Assembly (NCBI GenBank): GCA_964632945.1
Contig: CAZWCX010000041.1
Coordinates: forward strand, 1-52,904
Reading direction: 5' to 3'
Source of the DNA: CAZWCX01 sp964632945
Lineage (GTDB): Bacteria; Planctomycetota; MHYJ01; WSZJ01; CAZWCX01
Length of the DNA: 52,904 nt
How positions within the stretch are numbered: the stretch's first letter is position 1; each line of letters opens with the position of its first letter. A program made the translations under genes and the position numbers. The notes under the pieces were generated by a model. The model had not been told where the DNA came from. It did no database searches and worked only from the letters and a program-made list of their open reading frames with translations. This document shows positions 1-8,398 of this stretch, one piece after another.

Positions 1-2051
1 ATCGCGCGTTCCAGGATCGACCGAACTTCCTCGAACTCCACTTCCCTGCCCGACACATGGAGCAGGTGAACGGCGTGGGCGATGTCCCGCATCCCTCCCG
101 GCATCGGCCCGACGCTGCTCTCGGTGGGGGGAAGGCTCTCGAGGAAGCGAATGTCGTCGGCCAGGATGCGATGAAGCCGGGCCGCCTGCTCGTCGCCTTG
201 CGCCAGTTCTTCGCCGGAAGGCGACGATTCCAGCTCGATTTCCTGCGCACCCGATTCTTCCAGGGCACCCGACCGGGCCAACCGGCTGCCGGCCTCGCGA
301 ATCCAGGCCTCGCGCAGATACTCCACCCGGTTCCAGTACTTCGTATTGATCATCATCGCCCGCTCATACCGACTGGGATAGTAACCCGGGTCGATTCGGA
401 GGGCCTGCTCCTGAAACTCCAGGGCCTCCGTGAAACCGAGCATGGCCCGATGCAGCCGACCCAGCAGATAGTGCGGCTCGGGGCGATCGGGCGCCGCCTG
501 CGTGGTTTCCGTGAACGACTCCTCCAGTTGCTTGCGGAAGTACGAGTAGTCGTCCACGATTCCCTTGCGGCGCAGGGCAAGGACGGCCTCGAGGCAGACC
601 CGGGATACTTTCTGCATCTGACGGATGGCCGTTTCACGCGCCTCTGCCGCGCGAATCCGCTGTTGCTCCGCCTCCAACCGCGCCTCTGCGGTGAACCGGG
701 TTTCGCGAATGCGCGCCAGGGATTGCTGGACGGCGATGCCGGCCCCGAGCAACAGCGCGACCACCGCGACCCCGACCGCGGCGGCCAATCCACGATTGCG
801 GCGCGCCCAGCGGACGGCTCTTCCCAGGCCGCCGATCGGGCGCGCAAGAAGCGGATCACCCCGAAGGTAGCGACGACAATCTTCCCGAAGATCGCCCGCC
901 GTGGCGTAGCGGGCGTACGGCTCTTTGGCGAGGCACTTCAGGATGATCGTTTCGACGTCCCGATCGAGGGCCGGGCGCAGACGGCGCGGCCGCACCGGTT
1001 CGGCGTGCTGTACCAACTCGAGCAACTCGGCGAGGGTCGGCGCATCGAAGGGGGGGCGCCCCGTCACGGCGTGATACAGGGCCGCGCCGAGCGAATAGAC
1101 GTCCGCGCGGCCGTCGATCTCCGATCTGCCGCGCGCCTGTTCCGGAGCCATGTAGACCGGTGTGCCGAGGATCTGGCCGCTCCGGGTGAGCGCGGCGACC
1201 CGGCACTCATCCGATTCCGATGCGCCCGTTCCCAGGAGGTCTCCTTGCACCAGCTTCGCCAGGCCGAAGTCCAGCAGCAGTGCCTCCGGCGCCTCCCGAT
1301 CCGTCCCGGCGCCGTCGGATGCCGCCGGATCGGACGCTTCGCCGAGTACGGTCGGGGGTTTCGCGGAGCGACCGGCTGCCGCGGCGACGGCCGGGCCATC
1401 GAGCGGCGACGTGGGCGCGCCGGGGGACGGCGCGCGCGCGGGCTCCCTGCGGGAGCGGTCGCCCCTCGTGCGGAGGAAGATGTTCCCCGGTTTCACGTCG
1501 CGATGAAGAACCCCGTTTCGATGGGCGTGCGCCAGGGCCGCCGCGATCTGCGACACCACTTCGACGGCTTCGTCGACGCCGATCCGATTCTCGTCGATCG
1601 CGCGGGCGAAATCTTCTCCCTCCAACAACTCCATGGTGTAGAACGGCAGCCCGCCGCGGCGGCCGTCCGCTCGGGGCAGAAGGCCGAGATCGAGCACGCG
1701 GATGATGTGCGGATGCTCGAGCGCAGCCGCCGATCGGGCCTCGCGTTCGAACCGTTCCAGCAGAGACGGGCTCGCACCGTCGCCGATCTCGAGCACCTTG
1801 AGTCCGACATCCCGACCCAGCGACTCGTCATGCGCCCGATAGACCGTGCCCATGCCCCCGCGACCGAGTTCCTCGCGGATGCGGTACCGGGGATGCGAGA
1901 AACCCTCGATTCCGGGCTCCGCATCGTCCGGGCCGCGCGACTCCTCCGCGGGCGCCGCGATGGGCGTCGATGCGCCGGGCTCGGGCATCGCCGGAAGCGA
2001 TGCGGGCAGCGTCTCCGGAGCCTCCCTCCCGGCCTTTCCAACCTCGTCCAT
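1..2051 (-). CDS. Ser/Thr protein kinase with C-terminal TPR-like region (3' end beyond window)
   Basis: This is a eukaryote-type (Hanks) Ser/Thr kinase. It phosphorylates proteins on Ser/Thr and is probably anchored in the inner membrane. Visible motifs are the glycine loop LGRGGMGTVY near residue 55, VGLKVL, the catalytic loop HRDVKPGN near 182, DFGLAK near 260, and the activation segment GTPVYMAPEQ. One hydrophobic helix (AAAVGVAVVALLLGAGIAV) lies near residue 420. It is followed by a charged coiled segment and TPR-like helices that are still open at the window edge, so the protein exceeds 683 residues. About 60 residues rich in Ala, Pro and Arg are inserted between HRD and DFG. ATG 2051 was chosen because the conserved N-terminal region begins after a short Pro/Glu-rich leader; the upstream SD (CGGGG) is weak. 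It is divergent from the methyltransferase gene. Confidence 0.9.
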   Translation of the reverse strand, partial: MDEVGKAGREAPETLPASLPAMPEPGASTPIAAPAEESRGPDDAEPGIEGFSHPRYRIREELGRGGMGTVYRAHDESLGRDVGLKVLEIGDGASPSLLERFEREARSAAALEHPHIIRVLDLGLLPRADGRRGGLPFYTMELLEGEDFARAIDENRIGVDEAVEVVSQIAAALAHAHRNGVLHRDVKPGNIFLRTRGDRSRREPARAPSPGAPTSPLDGPAVAAAAGRSAKPPTVLGEASDPAASDGAGTDREAPEALLLDFGLAKLVQGDLLGTGASESDECRVAALTRSGQILGTPVYMAPEQARGRSEIDGRADVYSLGAALYHAVTGRPPFDAPTLAELLELVQHAEPVRPRRLRPALDRDVETIILKCLAKEPYARYATAGDLREDCRRYLRGDPLLARPIGGLGRAVRWARRNRGLAAAVGVAVVALLLGAGIAVQQSLARIRETRFTAEARLEAEQQRIRAAEARETAIRQMQKVSRVCLEAVLALRRKGIVDDYSYFRKQLEESFTETTQAAPDRPEPHYLLGRLHRAMLGFTEALEFQEQALRIDPGYYPSRYERAMMINTKYWNRVEYLREAWIREAGSRLARSGALEESGAQEIELESSPSGEELAQGDEQAARLHRILADDIRFLESLPPTESSVGPMPGGMRDIAHAVHLLHVSGREVEFEEVRSILERA

Positions 2052-2146
2052 TTCAAGGCCCCGCAACACGACGGCGTCGCGCCGGTGCAGCCCGACGCGT
2101 GTGGCTTCACGTCCGCCCGTGGGTCCCGCCGGCGAACGACCCGCCG

Positions 2147-2176
2147 ATTCTATCGTCTTCCGAAGGCCCTCGTCCA
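2147..2176 (-). promoter_or_regulatory. Putative sigma70-type promoter of the left kinase gene
   Basis: On the minus strand, TGGACG (2176-2171), an 18-nt spacer and TAGAAT (2152-2147) lie about 95 nt before the kinase ATG. This is a visual match only. It sits in the divergent region shared with the methyltransferase promoter. Confidence 0.35.
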
Positions 2177-2220
2177 CGCCCCCAGGTGCTCCGATCGATC
2201 CAACCTCCCGGGATCCCGAC

Positions 2221-2250
2221 TTGCCACGTCCGGGGCGACCGTGCTACTCT
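2221..2250 (+). promoter_or_regulatory. Putative sigma70-type promoter of the methyltransferase gene
   Basis: TTGCCA (2221-2226), an 18-nt spacer and TACTCT (2245-2250) end 36 nt before the ATG at 2287. The -35 matches the consensus at five of six positions; the -10 keeps only TAnnnT. Confidence 0.4.
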
Positions 2251-2286
2251 CGGCGCAAGCCCCATTCCCGCCCTCGCGAGGACCCC

Positions 2287-3291
2287 ATGCCCTTCCCGTG
2301 GCCGCAAGACTCCCCGCGAATCCCCGTGGAAGGGTGGATCACGGAACCCGTGACGGAGTTTGCGCGCCGGTATGACGACGTCGACGCGCACGGGTGGTAT
2401 CGGAACCTCGATCGGACTGCGGACCAGTTGGCGGCCCATCTCCGGGAGGGAGATCTGCTCGTCGATTACTCCGGAGGAACGGGCATCCTCGAGGGGCGCC
2501 TGTTCCGACGCTGTCCCAACCTGCAGGCCGGGATCCTCATCGTCGACGCCTCCGCGAAGTTCCTCCGCCTCGCCCTGGAGAAGTTCCGCTTCGATCCGCG
2601 CGTGGCCTTCCGTCTCATCCGACGGGATCCCGACGAGCAGCGCCTGCAACTCCTCGACGAAGTGCTGCCGGCTTCCCTCCGGGCTCGCGGCGTGGACGCC
2701 CTGGTCTCCGCGAATGCGATCCACCTGTACCGGGACCTCCCGGACCTGCTTGGTTCCTGGCGGCGGGTGCTGAAGCCGGATGGACAGGTCTTCATCCAGT
2801 CGGGCAACATCCAAAACCCCATGGCGGCCCCGGATCTGTGGATCATCGACGCCACCGTCGACGCGGTGGCGCGCCAGGCGTTCGACATCGTGCGCGAGGA
2901 CGAGCGGTACGCGCGCCACCGCCCCGTGCTCGCCGATTCCGCGCGCATGGACCGGCACGAAGCCCTGCGCCGAAAGTACTTCCTCCCCGTCCGTCCGCTC
3001 GAGCACTATCGTACCGCGCTGGAGACGGCCGGATTCGACGTCGTCGAAGTCTCGGTCGAACCGATCGAGGCCCGGGTCGACGAGTGGTACGAGTTCCTGA
3101 GCGTCTATCACGAAGGGGTGTTGGGATGGGTCGGCGGGGTCGAGAAGGTCGAGGGCCGACCGGCGTCCGACCCGGACGTCGCGGATCGCCTGGCGATCCT
3201 CCGCGAGGCGATGAATCGAATGTTCCACGGCCACGAAACTTTCCTGTGCGGATGGACTCACGTCCTCGCGCGGGCCCGGGGGGGAGTCTGA
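2287..3291 (+). CDS. Class I SAM-dependent methyltransferase
   Basis: A 334-aa soluble protein with the Rossmann-type SAM-binding fold. Motif I is VDYSGGTGILEG near residue 59, with an acidic loop (LIVDASAKF) after the next strand. The post-motif region LVSANAIHLYRDLP and the late signature WRRVLKPDGQVFIQSG are typical of small-molecule methyltransferases of the Methyltransf_11/25 type. The substrate cannot be told from sequence. The C-terminal third (a Tyr/Trp-rich segment around VDEWYEFLSVYHEG) probably forms the substrate cap. ATG 2287 is preceded by GCGAGGA at SD distance. Longer open frames upstream in the same frame run over the divergent promoter region and are Arg/Pro-rich. A small membrane-protein gene follows on the same strand after 126 nt. 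Confidence 0.85.
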   Translation: MPFPWPQDSPRIPVEGWITEPVTEFARRYDDVDAHGWYRNLDRTADQLAAHLREGDLLVDYSGGTGILEGRLFRRCPNLQAGILIVDASAKFLRLALEKFRFDPRVAFRLIRRDPDEQRLQLLDEVLPASLRARGVDALVSANAIHLYRDLPDLLGSWRRVLKPDGQVFIQSGNIQNPMAAPDLWIIDATVDAVARQAFDIVREDERYARHRPVLADSARMDRHEALRRKYFLPVRPLEHYRTALETAGFDVVEVSVEPIEARVDEWYEFLSVYHEGVLGWVGGVEKVEGRPASDPDVADRLAILREAMNRMFHGHETFLCGWTHVLARARGGV

Positions 3292-3417
3292 TCCCGGGGT
3301 CCGGGACGGGTTCGCAAACCCGGGCTCCGGCGGCCGAGGTGGAAGGTCGATGCGCCGGGGTGGGGTCCCGGGGGAGTCAAGAACCGGCATCGCGACCGTG
3401 CACTCATGGAGGAACCC

Positions 3418-3858
3418 ATGGCGGCCTGGATCACCGTGGAGACCGTGCTCGGCTCTCTTTGCGCGGCCGGAGGCCTGGCGGCGTCCGTGTGGATGAATGA
3501 CCCGCCGGGGATCTCCCTCCCGCTCTGGCTGGCCGTCGATGCGGTCGGCGCCGCCCTTCTCGGCATCGGACTCGTGCGCGACCTCTGGCTGATCGTCAAG
3601 GCGCGACGAGCGGGCCGCAGCGCGCGTCCGGAACGAAAGAGCGCGGACAAGCCGATCTGCCTCGAATCGCTGCTCGGCGCCCTGCTGGTTGCGGTCGGTC
3701 TGGTCTGCCTGGCCACGGGTGTGCAGCGACCGATGACGCCAAGCCTGCCTGTGCTCGTGACCGGAGCCGGGCTTGTTTTCATCGTCAGCGGATTGATCAA
3801 GGACGTCGTGTTGGTGTTCCGCATCGAGAAGGACCACGGAAATGTGATCCTTTGGTGA
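3418..3858 (+). CDS. Small four-helix membrane protein, unknown function
   Basis: A 146-aa protein with four hydrophobic segments arranged as two similar hairpins: about residues 5-25 and 34-55, then 83-101 and 110-135. A basic, Arg-rich cytoplasmic loop (KARRAGRSARPERK) separates them. The repetition (LLGIGLVRDLWLIVK and LVFIVSGLIKDVVLVFR) suggests an internal duplication. It is not a family I recognise. The start is decided by the SD: GGAGG at 3408-3412 lies five nt before ATG 3418, whereas the in-frame ATG at 3406 overlaps that SD and would add only four residues. It may be co-transcribed with the methyltransferase gene 126 nt upstream. Confidence 0.75.
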   Translation: MAAWITVETVLGSLCAAGGLAASVWMNDPPGISLPLWLAVDAVGAALLGIGLVRDLWLIVKARRAGRSARPERKSADKPICLESLLGALLVAVGLVCLATGVQRPMTPSLPVLVTGAGLVFIVSGLIKDVVLVFRIEKDHGNVILW

Positions 3859-3871
3859 GCCGGTCCGCGTC

Positions 3872-3896
3872 GCGGGAACGCCCGCAGTTACTTTTG
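3872..3896 (+). terminator. Hairpin between convergent genes
   Basis: GCGGG (3872-3876), loop AACG and CCCGC (3881-3885) are followed on the plus strand by AGTTACTTTT. The site lies between the convergent ends of the small membrane protein gene (3858) and the zinc-ribbon gene (3888). The stem is short and the T-run is interrupted, so it is a plausible but weak intrinsic terminator for the plus-strand unit. Confidence 0.4.
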
Positions 3897-4775
3897 CGGA
3901 ACGTCCAGCTGGCTGGGGCTGTCCAGCGTCACGCGTACGCGCCCATCCTTGCGGAACGGCCGGCCGTGGATGCGGACGATCTGCCCCTGCAACGCGCCAG
4001 CGAGGTCGGCGCCGAGAACGATCCGGAACGGGTCGAACCGGCGCGACGGGATCCAGGCCTCGAACGAGTCCGCCTCCGCCGAAAACCCGAGCACGAGCGA
4101 CCGGGCCTCCTCGTCCATCCCGATCCGGGCAATGCGTCCCTGGATCGTGACGTCCTTCCCGACGGCCGCCTCGAGGGCAGGCCGGTCCGTCGCGGAGAGC
4201 GGCGCGCTCCCCGGCGATGCCTGCAATGGACCCGGACCGGTCGCGGCTCCCGGGACGCGACCGTCTGCGGAGGGAGAGTTGCGGGAAGAATCCCGCTTCG
4301 TCGGATTCTCCTTGGACGATCCCCCGCTTTCCGGGCCTACCGTTCCGGCTCCGTCTGCGGCGAGCAGCACGTACGCAAGCCAGGCGGCCGCCGCGATGCC
4401 CGCCGCAAGCAGCAGGAGAATCGCCGTCCTCTTCCCGGCTCCGGAACGGCCGGACGTTCCCCCGCCGGGGACTCCCGCGACCCCGTCGGGAGACGAGCCG
4501 GGCACGGTCCGCGCTGCGTCGGCGCGGGCTGCCTCCCCTGCCGCGGCCGATCTCTGCGGCGGGAGCGACTCGGATGGCCCTGTCAAGACCGGCGCCGGCG
4601 TCGCACGCGCGCCCCGGACGATCGCGCCTTCCGGCAGGAACATCCGCTCCATCCGCTTCATGAGGCGGAAACAGGAGGCGCAGTACTCCCGCTCATCCGG
4701 CCCCGATTCCGGCGCCGTACCGACGGCCTCGCCGCAAGCCTTGCAGCTCGCGGCCTCAGGTTCCAATCCGACCAT
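3888..4775 (-). CDS. Zinc-ribbon, single-TM, OB-like domain protein
   Basis: A 295-aa protein in three parts. The N-terminus has two CxxC knuckles (CKAC near residue 11 and CASC near 32), expected to bind one zinc. A low-complexity Ala/Pro/Gly stretch leads to one strong TM helix (ILLLLAAGIAAAAWLAYVLLA) near 118-140. After a Ser/Gly/Pro linker, the last ~90 residues (GKDVTIQGRIARIG ... GQIVRIHGRPFRKDGRVRVTL) look like an OB-type beta barrel of the nucleic-acid or oligosaccharide-binding kind. The likely topology is zinc ribbon inside, OB domain outside. Only 7 nt separate it from the stop of the upstream MshEN-like gene, so the two are almost certainly one operon and may work together. The fold assignment is by pattern and the function is unknown. 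Confidence 0.75.
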   Translation of the reverse strand: MVGLEPEAASCKACGEAVGTAPESGPDEREYCASCFRLMKRMERMFLPEGAIVRGARATPAPVLTGPSESLPPQRSAAAGEAARADAARTVPGSSPDGVAGVPGGGTSGRSGAGKRTAILLLLAAGIAAAAWLAYVLLAADGAGTVGPESGGSSKENPTKRDSSRNSPSADGRVPGAATGPGPLQASPGSAPLSATDRPALEAAVGKDVTIQGRIARIGMDEEARSLVLGFSAEADSFEAWIPSRRFDPFRIVLGADLAGALQGQIVRIHGRPFRKDGRVRVTLDSPSQLDVPQK

Positions 4776-4782
4776 TCCAGCG

Positions 4783-5625
4783 CTACCCTTCCTGGAGCGG
4801 TTTTTGGCCCTGGGCGCCGTCCCACGCCTTGAGGACGGCGCGCATCTGGTCTTCGGAAAGAAGCCGGGTCTCGAGCAGGAACTCCCCCAGCGTGACGCTT
4901 CGTTCGCTTTCCTCCGAGCGCAACTCGCACCCCTCGAGGGCCGCCCCGATCTCTCCTTCCCCGAGCATCTTCGTGCGCCGGAGCAGGCCCGCAATCTCCG
5001 CATCCGGAATCGCGCGCAGGAGGGAACGCAACGCTTTTCCTCTCACCACGGGAACCGCCGCGGGCTTCTGCTCCCTGGGCGGATCCCGGCGATCCAGTGC
5101 GTGGGGCGTGGACTTCGCATTTCCCGTACCGCCGATTCCGCCCGCCTCGGCATCCGCTTCCGACGACGGCGGCGCATCCCCCGCCTCCGCGCTCTCCTCC
5201 CCGGTCAGTTCCCGATCGACCGCCTCGAGCTGTTCCCAGGAGGCATGTCCGAGTTCGACCAGTACAAAGCTCAGGGTGGCCTGCACCCCCAACGGACGGA
5301 TGGAATCCAGCACGCGTTGCGCCCCGAGCAGATTCTGGCTGGAGACGACCCCTCGCGAGACCGCGGCCGTGATGACCCGGTCCTCCCGCTGGCAGAAGGA
5401 AAGCGCCGTCGGCGCGGGGGGGACCGACTCCGCCCCTTCCCACGCAAGCGCAGGCGAGAGATGGCGCTTCTGAATCAGAATGTGCTCGATCGCAATGCGC
5501 ACGCCGAGATCACGCACCCGCCGTTCCGCGTCCCGGCAATCCTGGAGCGCGTGAAAGTTGCGGTTCCAGAGTGTCAGCAGGTCGACGACGACGAAGTCGT
5601 CCTCTGCGGTACCGTTTTCGGGCAT
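4783..5625 (-). CDS. Protein with two MshEN/GspE-N-like segments
   Basis: A 280-aa soluble protein. Two segments have the short helical pattern of the GspE N-terminal/MshEN fold, in which 'LGexLvexGlls.eql..al' is typical: LSFVLVELGHASWEQLEAV near residue 115 and LGEFLLETRLLSEDQMRAV near 250. A partial match, LLRRTKMLGEGEIGAALEG, sits near 220. In known proteins this fold caps type II secretion and type IV pilus ATPases and can bind c-di-GMP; no ATPase domain is present here. The two segments are separated by an Ala/Glu/Pro linker. ATG 5625 is preceded by a GGGGG stretch; upstream codons are Arg-rich and look non-coding. It is first gene of a two-gene operon with the zinc-ribbon/OB protein. 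Confidence 0.65.
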   Translation of the reverse strand: MPENGTAEDDFVVVDLLTLWNRNFHALQDCRDAERRVRDLGVRIAIEHILIQKRHLSPALAWEGAESVPPAPTALSFCQREDRVITAAVSRGVVSSQNLLGAQRVLDSIRPLGVQATLSFVLVELGHASWEQLEAVDRELTGEESAEAGDAPPSSEADAEAGGIGGTGNAKSTPHALDRRDPPREQKPAAVPVVRGKALRSLLRAIPDAEIAGLLRRTKMLGEGEIGAALEGCELRSEESERSVTLGEFLLETRLLSEDQMRAVLKAWDGAQGQKPLQEG

Positions 5626-5988
5626 GATGCCCCCGATGTTGCGACGGACGGTCGCGCACCCGGGCGTGCAGTCGGAAACCCCGGAGCCAAGACGAGTCTT
5701 CCGGCTTCGACGGCCGGGAACGGCGTCTCCCCCGCGGCCCTCCAACGAACGCGTTGCGCCACCCGGCTCTGCCGCCATGATAAGAGCGGCCTCGCGGTTG
5801 CGTCCAGAACCGCGAACTTCGGCGGGTCACTCCCGCGCAAACGAGCCGGGGAAGCGCTCCGGAGCGTCTCGGTCCGTGCGCGCTCGCCAGGCGCCGGGGA
5901 GAGGACACGAGGGGCGACGGCGGGAGGGATGCGCCGGGACCGCTGCGCGTGCCGCGAGGGGAGCGACCCGGCCGAGCCCGATCCGGCC
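5626..5988. other. Intergenic region without a recognised gene
   Basis: This 363-bp gap separates two minus-strand genes. Its translations are Arg/Ser-rich in every frame, as expected of non-coding GC-rich DNA. A small inverted repeat, GGCCG/CGGCC (5970-5974 and 5984-5988), lies directly after the FG-GAP gene stop and could help end that transcript. A promoter for the 5625 gene must lie here or upstream, but no clear one was found. Confidence 0.5.
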
Positions 5989-7800
5989 TCAATCCAGGAT
6001 CCGGGGTTCCTTCGCTCCTTCCTCCAGAACGACGAACCGGTTGACGGGAACGTTGTCGAACGACTGTTCCGCACGCGCGGCGTTGGGCCATCGAACGGTC
6101 ACGCGGTCGATCTTCTCCGCCTTGCCGAGGCCGAAGTGAGCCTCGGGCGGGTCCTGGTGGTTGCCCAACCCGGCCCCGGCGCGAATCTCGCGGATCCGCG
6201 TCACGCCCCCGGCCGTTACGGAAATGCGCGCTCCGATCCCCGCGCGATTCGCCCCTCCCTCCCCCTTCCCCCGCAGGGTAACGACCAGCCAACGGTTTCC
6301 GCTGCGATTGCCGATGTCGTTGCGGAAGAGCCCGACCCGCGGCTCCCGCAGTCCGCCCATGAACTTGTCCCGATGATCCTGCGAAAGGCGCATGAACGAC
6401 CGCCCCGCGAGGACGTCGACGTCTCCGTCCCGATCGATGTCCCCGATCGAAAGTCCCCCGCACCCCTCCCAGTCGAAGCCGGCGATCCGGGTGACCTCGT
6501 CGAACCGGCCGTCTTCCCGCTGCCGGTAGAGGCGCAGGAACTGGCCGTCCGGATAATCCCCGGAGCCGATGAACAGGTCGAGGCGACCGTCGTTGTCCAC
6601 GTCCGCCCAGGCGACGTGCAGATCTCCGTAGTTGAAGTTGCGCGGATCCCGGAACTCGCGCCGAGGCAGAAACTCCTCGACCGGGATGCGCTTGAACGCC
6701 CACCCCCCCGCTTCCCCCGTGTTGATGAGAACGCAGGGCGGATCCGACGATTCGCCGGCCCACGCATGCTGGATCTCGCCGAGAAAGAGATCCAGGTCGC
6801 CGTCATTGTCGAAATCCCCGACCGCGCAGTCGAAGGTGTTTCCGTTCGACCGGAAGGGAGCCTCCGGCGATCGTCCGACCCCTTCGGGATAGCGGCCGTG
6901 GGTAATCCCGTCTCCCGCGAAACCGGTTGGGCGACCGACCTCCTCGAAGGTGCCGTCGCCGCGATTTCGCCACAGCAGGTTCCACTGGCGTCCGTAGGCC
7001 ATCTCCAGGAGGTCGGGATGACCGTCGTTGTTCCAGTCGGCATGGGTGACGCCGTAGGTTGGGCGGGCCGAATCGGGGCGTCCCGGCTCGGCTTCCAGCC
7101 ACATCCCGGCGGCCCGCGTGACATCCACGAACCCGCCCTTGCCGTCTCCGCGCCAGAGCCGGTCCACGCCGCACCCGTACAGGACTCCGTACCGGCGGTA
7201 CTCGCGCCCTTCGTACAGATCGAGGCGGCCGTCGAGGTCGGTGTCCACCAGGGCCATCGACGAAACCGGGCCGGCTGCGTCCTTCTCCGTCCAGCCGGAT
7301 GCGGGGCCGCGCGTGAACGTCCCGGCGCCGTCGTTGAGCCACACGGATGAACGCACGCCGGGATCGCACGCCGCCACGTAGACGAAGCGGCGCCCGTCGA
7401 AGTGCTCCCAGTGCGAATGCACGCCCCAGAGCGCGTCCAGGTCCCCGTCATTGTCGACGTCCGCGAAGTGAAGCACATGCGGCGTGTAGGCCCGCGTCGC
7501 CGCCTTGGCTTCGTCCGGTCGGCCGTCGTCGAGCAGGGGCACGACCTTCACCTCCGGGAACTCCATTGCGTGAGCGCCGTGCGCGCGGAACTGCCTTCCC
7601 CGGTCGCTGAAGTAGAACCGCTCGCGGTCGAGGCAGAGATCGTGCCAGCCGTCCCCGTTCAGGTCGACGAGCTGCACCGTCTTCGCGTTTACGCCGTCCA
7701 GTCCGGCGTCGCCCGCGATGTTGGTGAACCAGGGAGGATCCTCGGCATGACCGGCCAAGGCGAAGCACAGGAAGGACGAAATCAACGCGGGAAGGCGCAT
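5989..7800 (-). CDS. Secreted FG-GAP/VCBS repeat protein with ASPIC/UnbV C-terminus
   Basis: A 603-aa exported protein. Residues 1-19 form a signal peptide ending in GHA before EDPP. Calcium-binding FG-GAP/VCBS repeats follow, each with a DxDxDG-type loop: DLNGDGWHD, DVDNDGDLD, DTDLDGRLD, DWNNDGHPD, DFDNDGDLD, DVDNDGRLD and DIDRDGDVD. They are expected to build a seven-bladed beta propeller. The last ~110 residues, with RWLVVTLRGKG, NRAGIGARISVTAGG and HFGLGKAEKIDRVTVRWPN, match the ASPIC/UnbV domain that usually closes such propellers in planctomycetes and acidobacteria. Function is unknown; extracellular binding or adhesion is usually assumed. The ATG has a GGAG seven nt upstream. Confidence 0.93.
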   Translation of the reverse strand: MRLPALISSFLCFALAGHAEDPPWFTNIAGDAGLDGVNAKTVQLVDLNGDGWHDLCLDRERFYFSDRGRQFRAHGAHAMEFPEVKVVPLLDDGRPDEAKAATRAYTPHVLHFADVDNDGDLDALWGVHSHWEHFDGRRFVYVAACDPGVRSSVWLNDGAGTFTRGPASGWTEKDAAGPVSSMALVDTDLDGRLDLYEGREYRRYGVLYGCGVDRLWRGDGKGGFVDVTRAAGMWLEAEPGRPDSARPTYGVTHADWNNDGHPDLLEMAYGRQWNLLWRNRGDGTFEEVGRPTGFAGDGITHGRYPEGVGRSPEAPFRSNGNTFDCAVGDFDNDGDLDLFLGEIQHAWAGESSDPPCVLINTGEAGGWAFKRIPVEEFLPRREFRDPRNFNYGDLHVAWADVDNDGRLDLFIGSGDYPDGQFLRLYRQREDGRFDEVTRIAGFDWEGCGGLSIGDIDRDGDVDVLAGRSFMRLSQDHRDKFMGGLREPRVGLFRNDIGNRSGNRWLVVTLRGKGEGGANRAGIGARISVTAGGVTRIREIRAGAGLGNHQDPPEAHFGLGKAEKIDRVTVRWPNAARAEQSFDNVPVNRFVVLEEGAKEPRILD

Positions 7801-7935
7801 GACGATCTCCGATAGCCGCGATCCGTGCCGGCGCCCCCCCGCCGCAAAGTCCGGGGTCCCCCCGTCATCCCGCCGGGGGATCGCCGCGGGCGCCCGCTCG
7901 TCAGTCGCGCGGCGGCGGACGGGCGGACGCGCGGG

Positions 7936-8361
7936 TCAGACCGGGTAGATGAATTCCAGCTTCTTCTCCACGTCCGCGTGGATGCTGGCGCAGACGGGGC
8001 ACATGCGCGCCGCCTGTTCCAGTTTTTGGCGGGCGTCCGGCGTCAATCGGGCGGCCTTGCCCGCGGGAACCGTGATGCGGACGTCGAGCCGGGCGATCCG
8101 GCGCACCGGTGCGGCGATCATGTGCTTGTCGACGGAAACGCGCACGCCGTCGATGTCCAGGCCTTCCCGCTGTGCGTGGATTCCCATGATCGTCACGAGG
8201 CAGGTTCCCAGCGCGGTGGCCAGGAGGTCCGAGGGCGAAAACGACTCCCCCTTCCCCATGTTGTCCTTGGGCGCGTCGGTGGCCAGTCGCGCGCCGCTGG
8301 GGGCGTGGACCGCGGAACAGCGGAGCCCGCCTTCATACTCGATCTCGATGCGTACCGACAT
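7936..8361 (-). CDS. OsmC/Ohr family peroxidase-like protein
   Basis: A 141-aa cytoplasmic protein of the OsmC superfamily. Family members reduce organic hydroperoxides with a cysteine pair. The hallmark SPSDLLATALGTC places the peroxidatic cysteine at residue 54. A CPVC motif at 121-124 supplies the second cysteine at the usual place before the C-terminal helix. The tail IHADVEKKLEF is typical of the YhfA-like OsmC branch rather than Ohr. It follows the phosphoketolase-like gene by 37 nt on the same strand, so it is probably the distal gene of that operon. Confidence 0.9.
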   Translation of the reverse strand: MSVRIEIEYEGGLRCSAVHAPSGARLATDAPKDNMGKGESFSPSDLLATALGTCLVTIMGIHAQREGLDIDGVRVSVDKHMIAAPVRRIARLDVRITVPAGKAARLTPDARQKLEQAARMCPVCASIHADVEKKLEFIYPV

Positions 8362-8398
8362 GCCGCTTCTCCCGACAAGGAATCTTCACAGGCGAACG

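Noticed and set aside
57..2375. Long plus-strand open frame opposite the left kinase
   Set aside because: It is a GC-rich shadow; the minus strand shows all kinase motifs.
3949..7350. 1133-codon plus-strand frame
   Set aside because: It is antisense to three recognised minus-strand genes and has no family resemblance.
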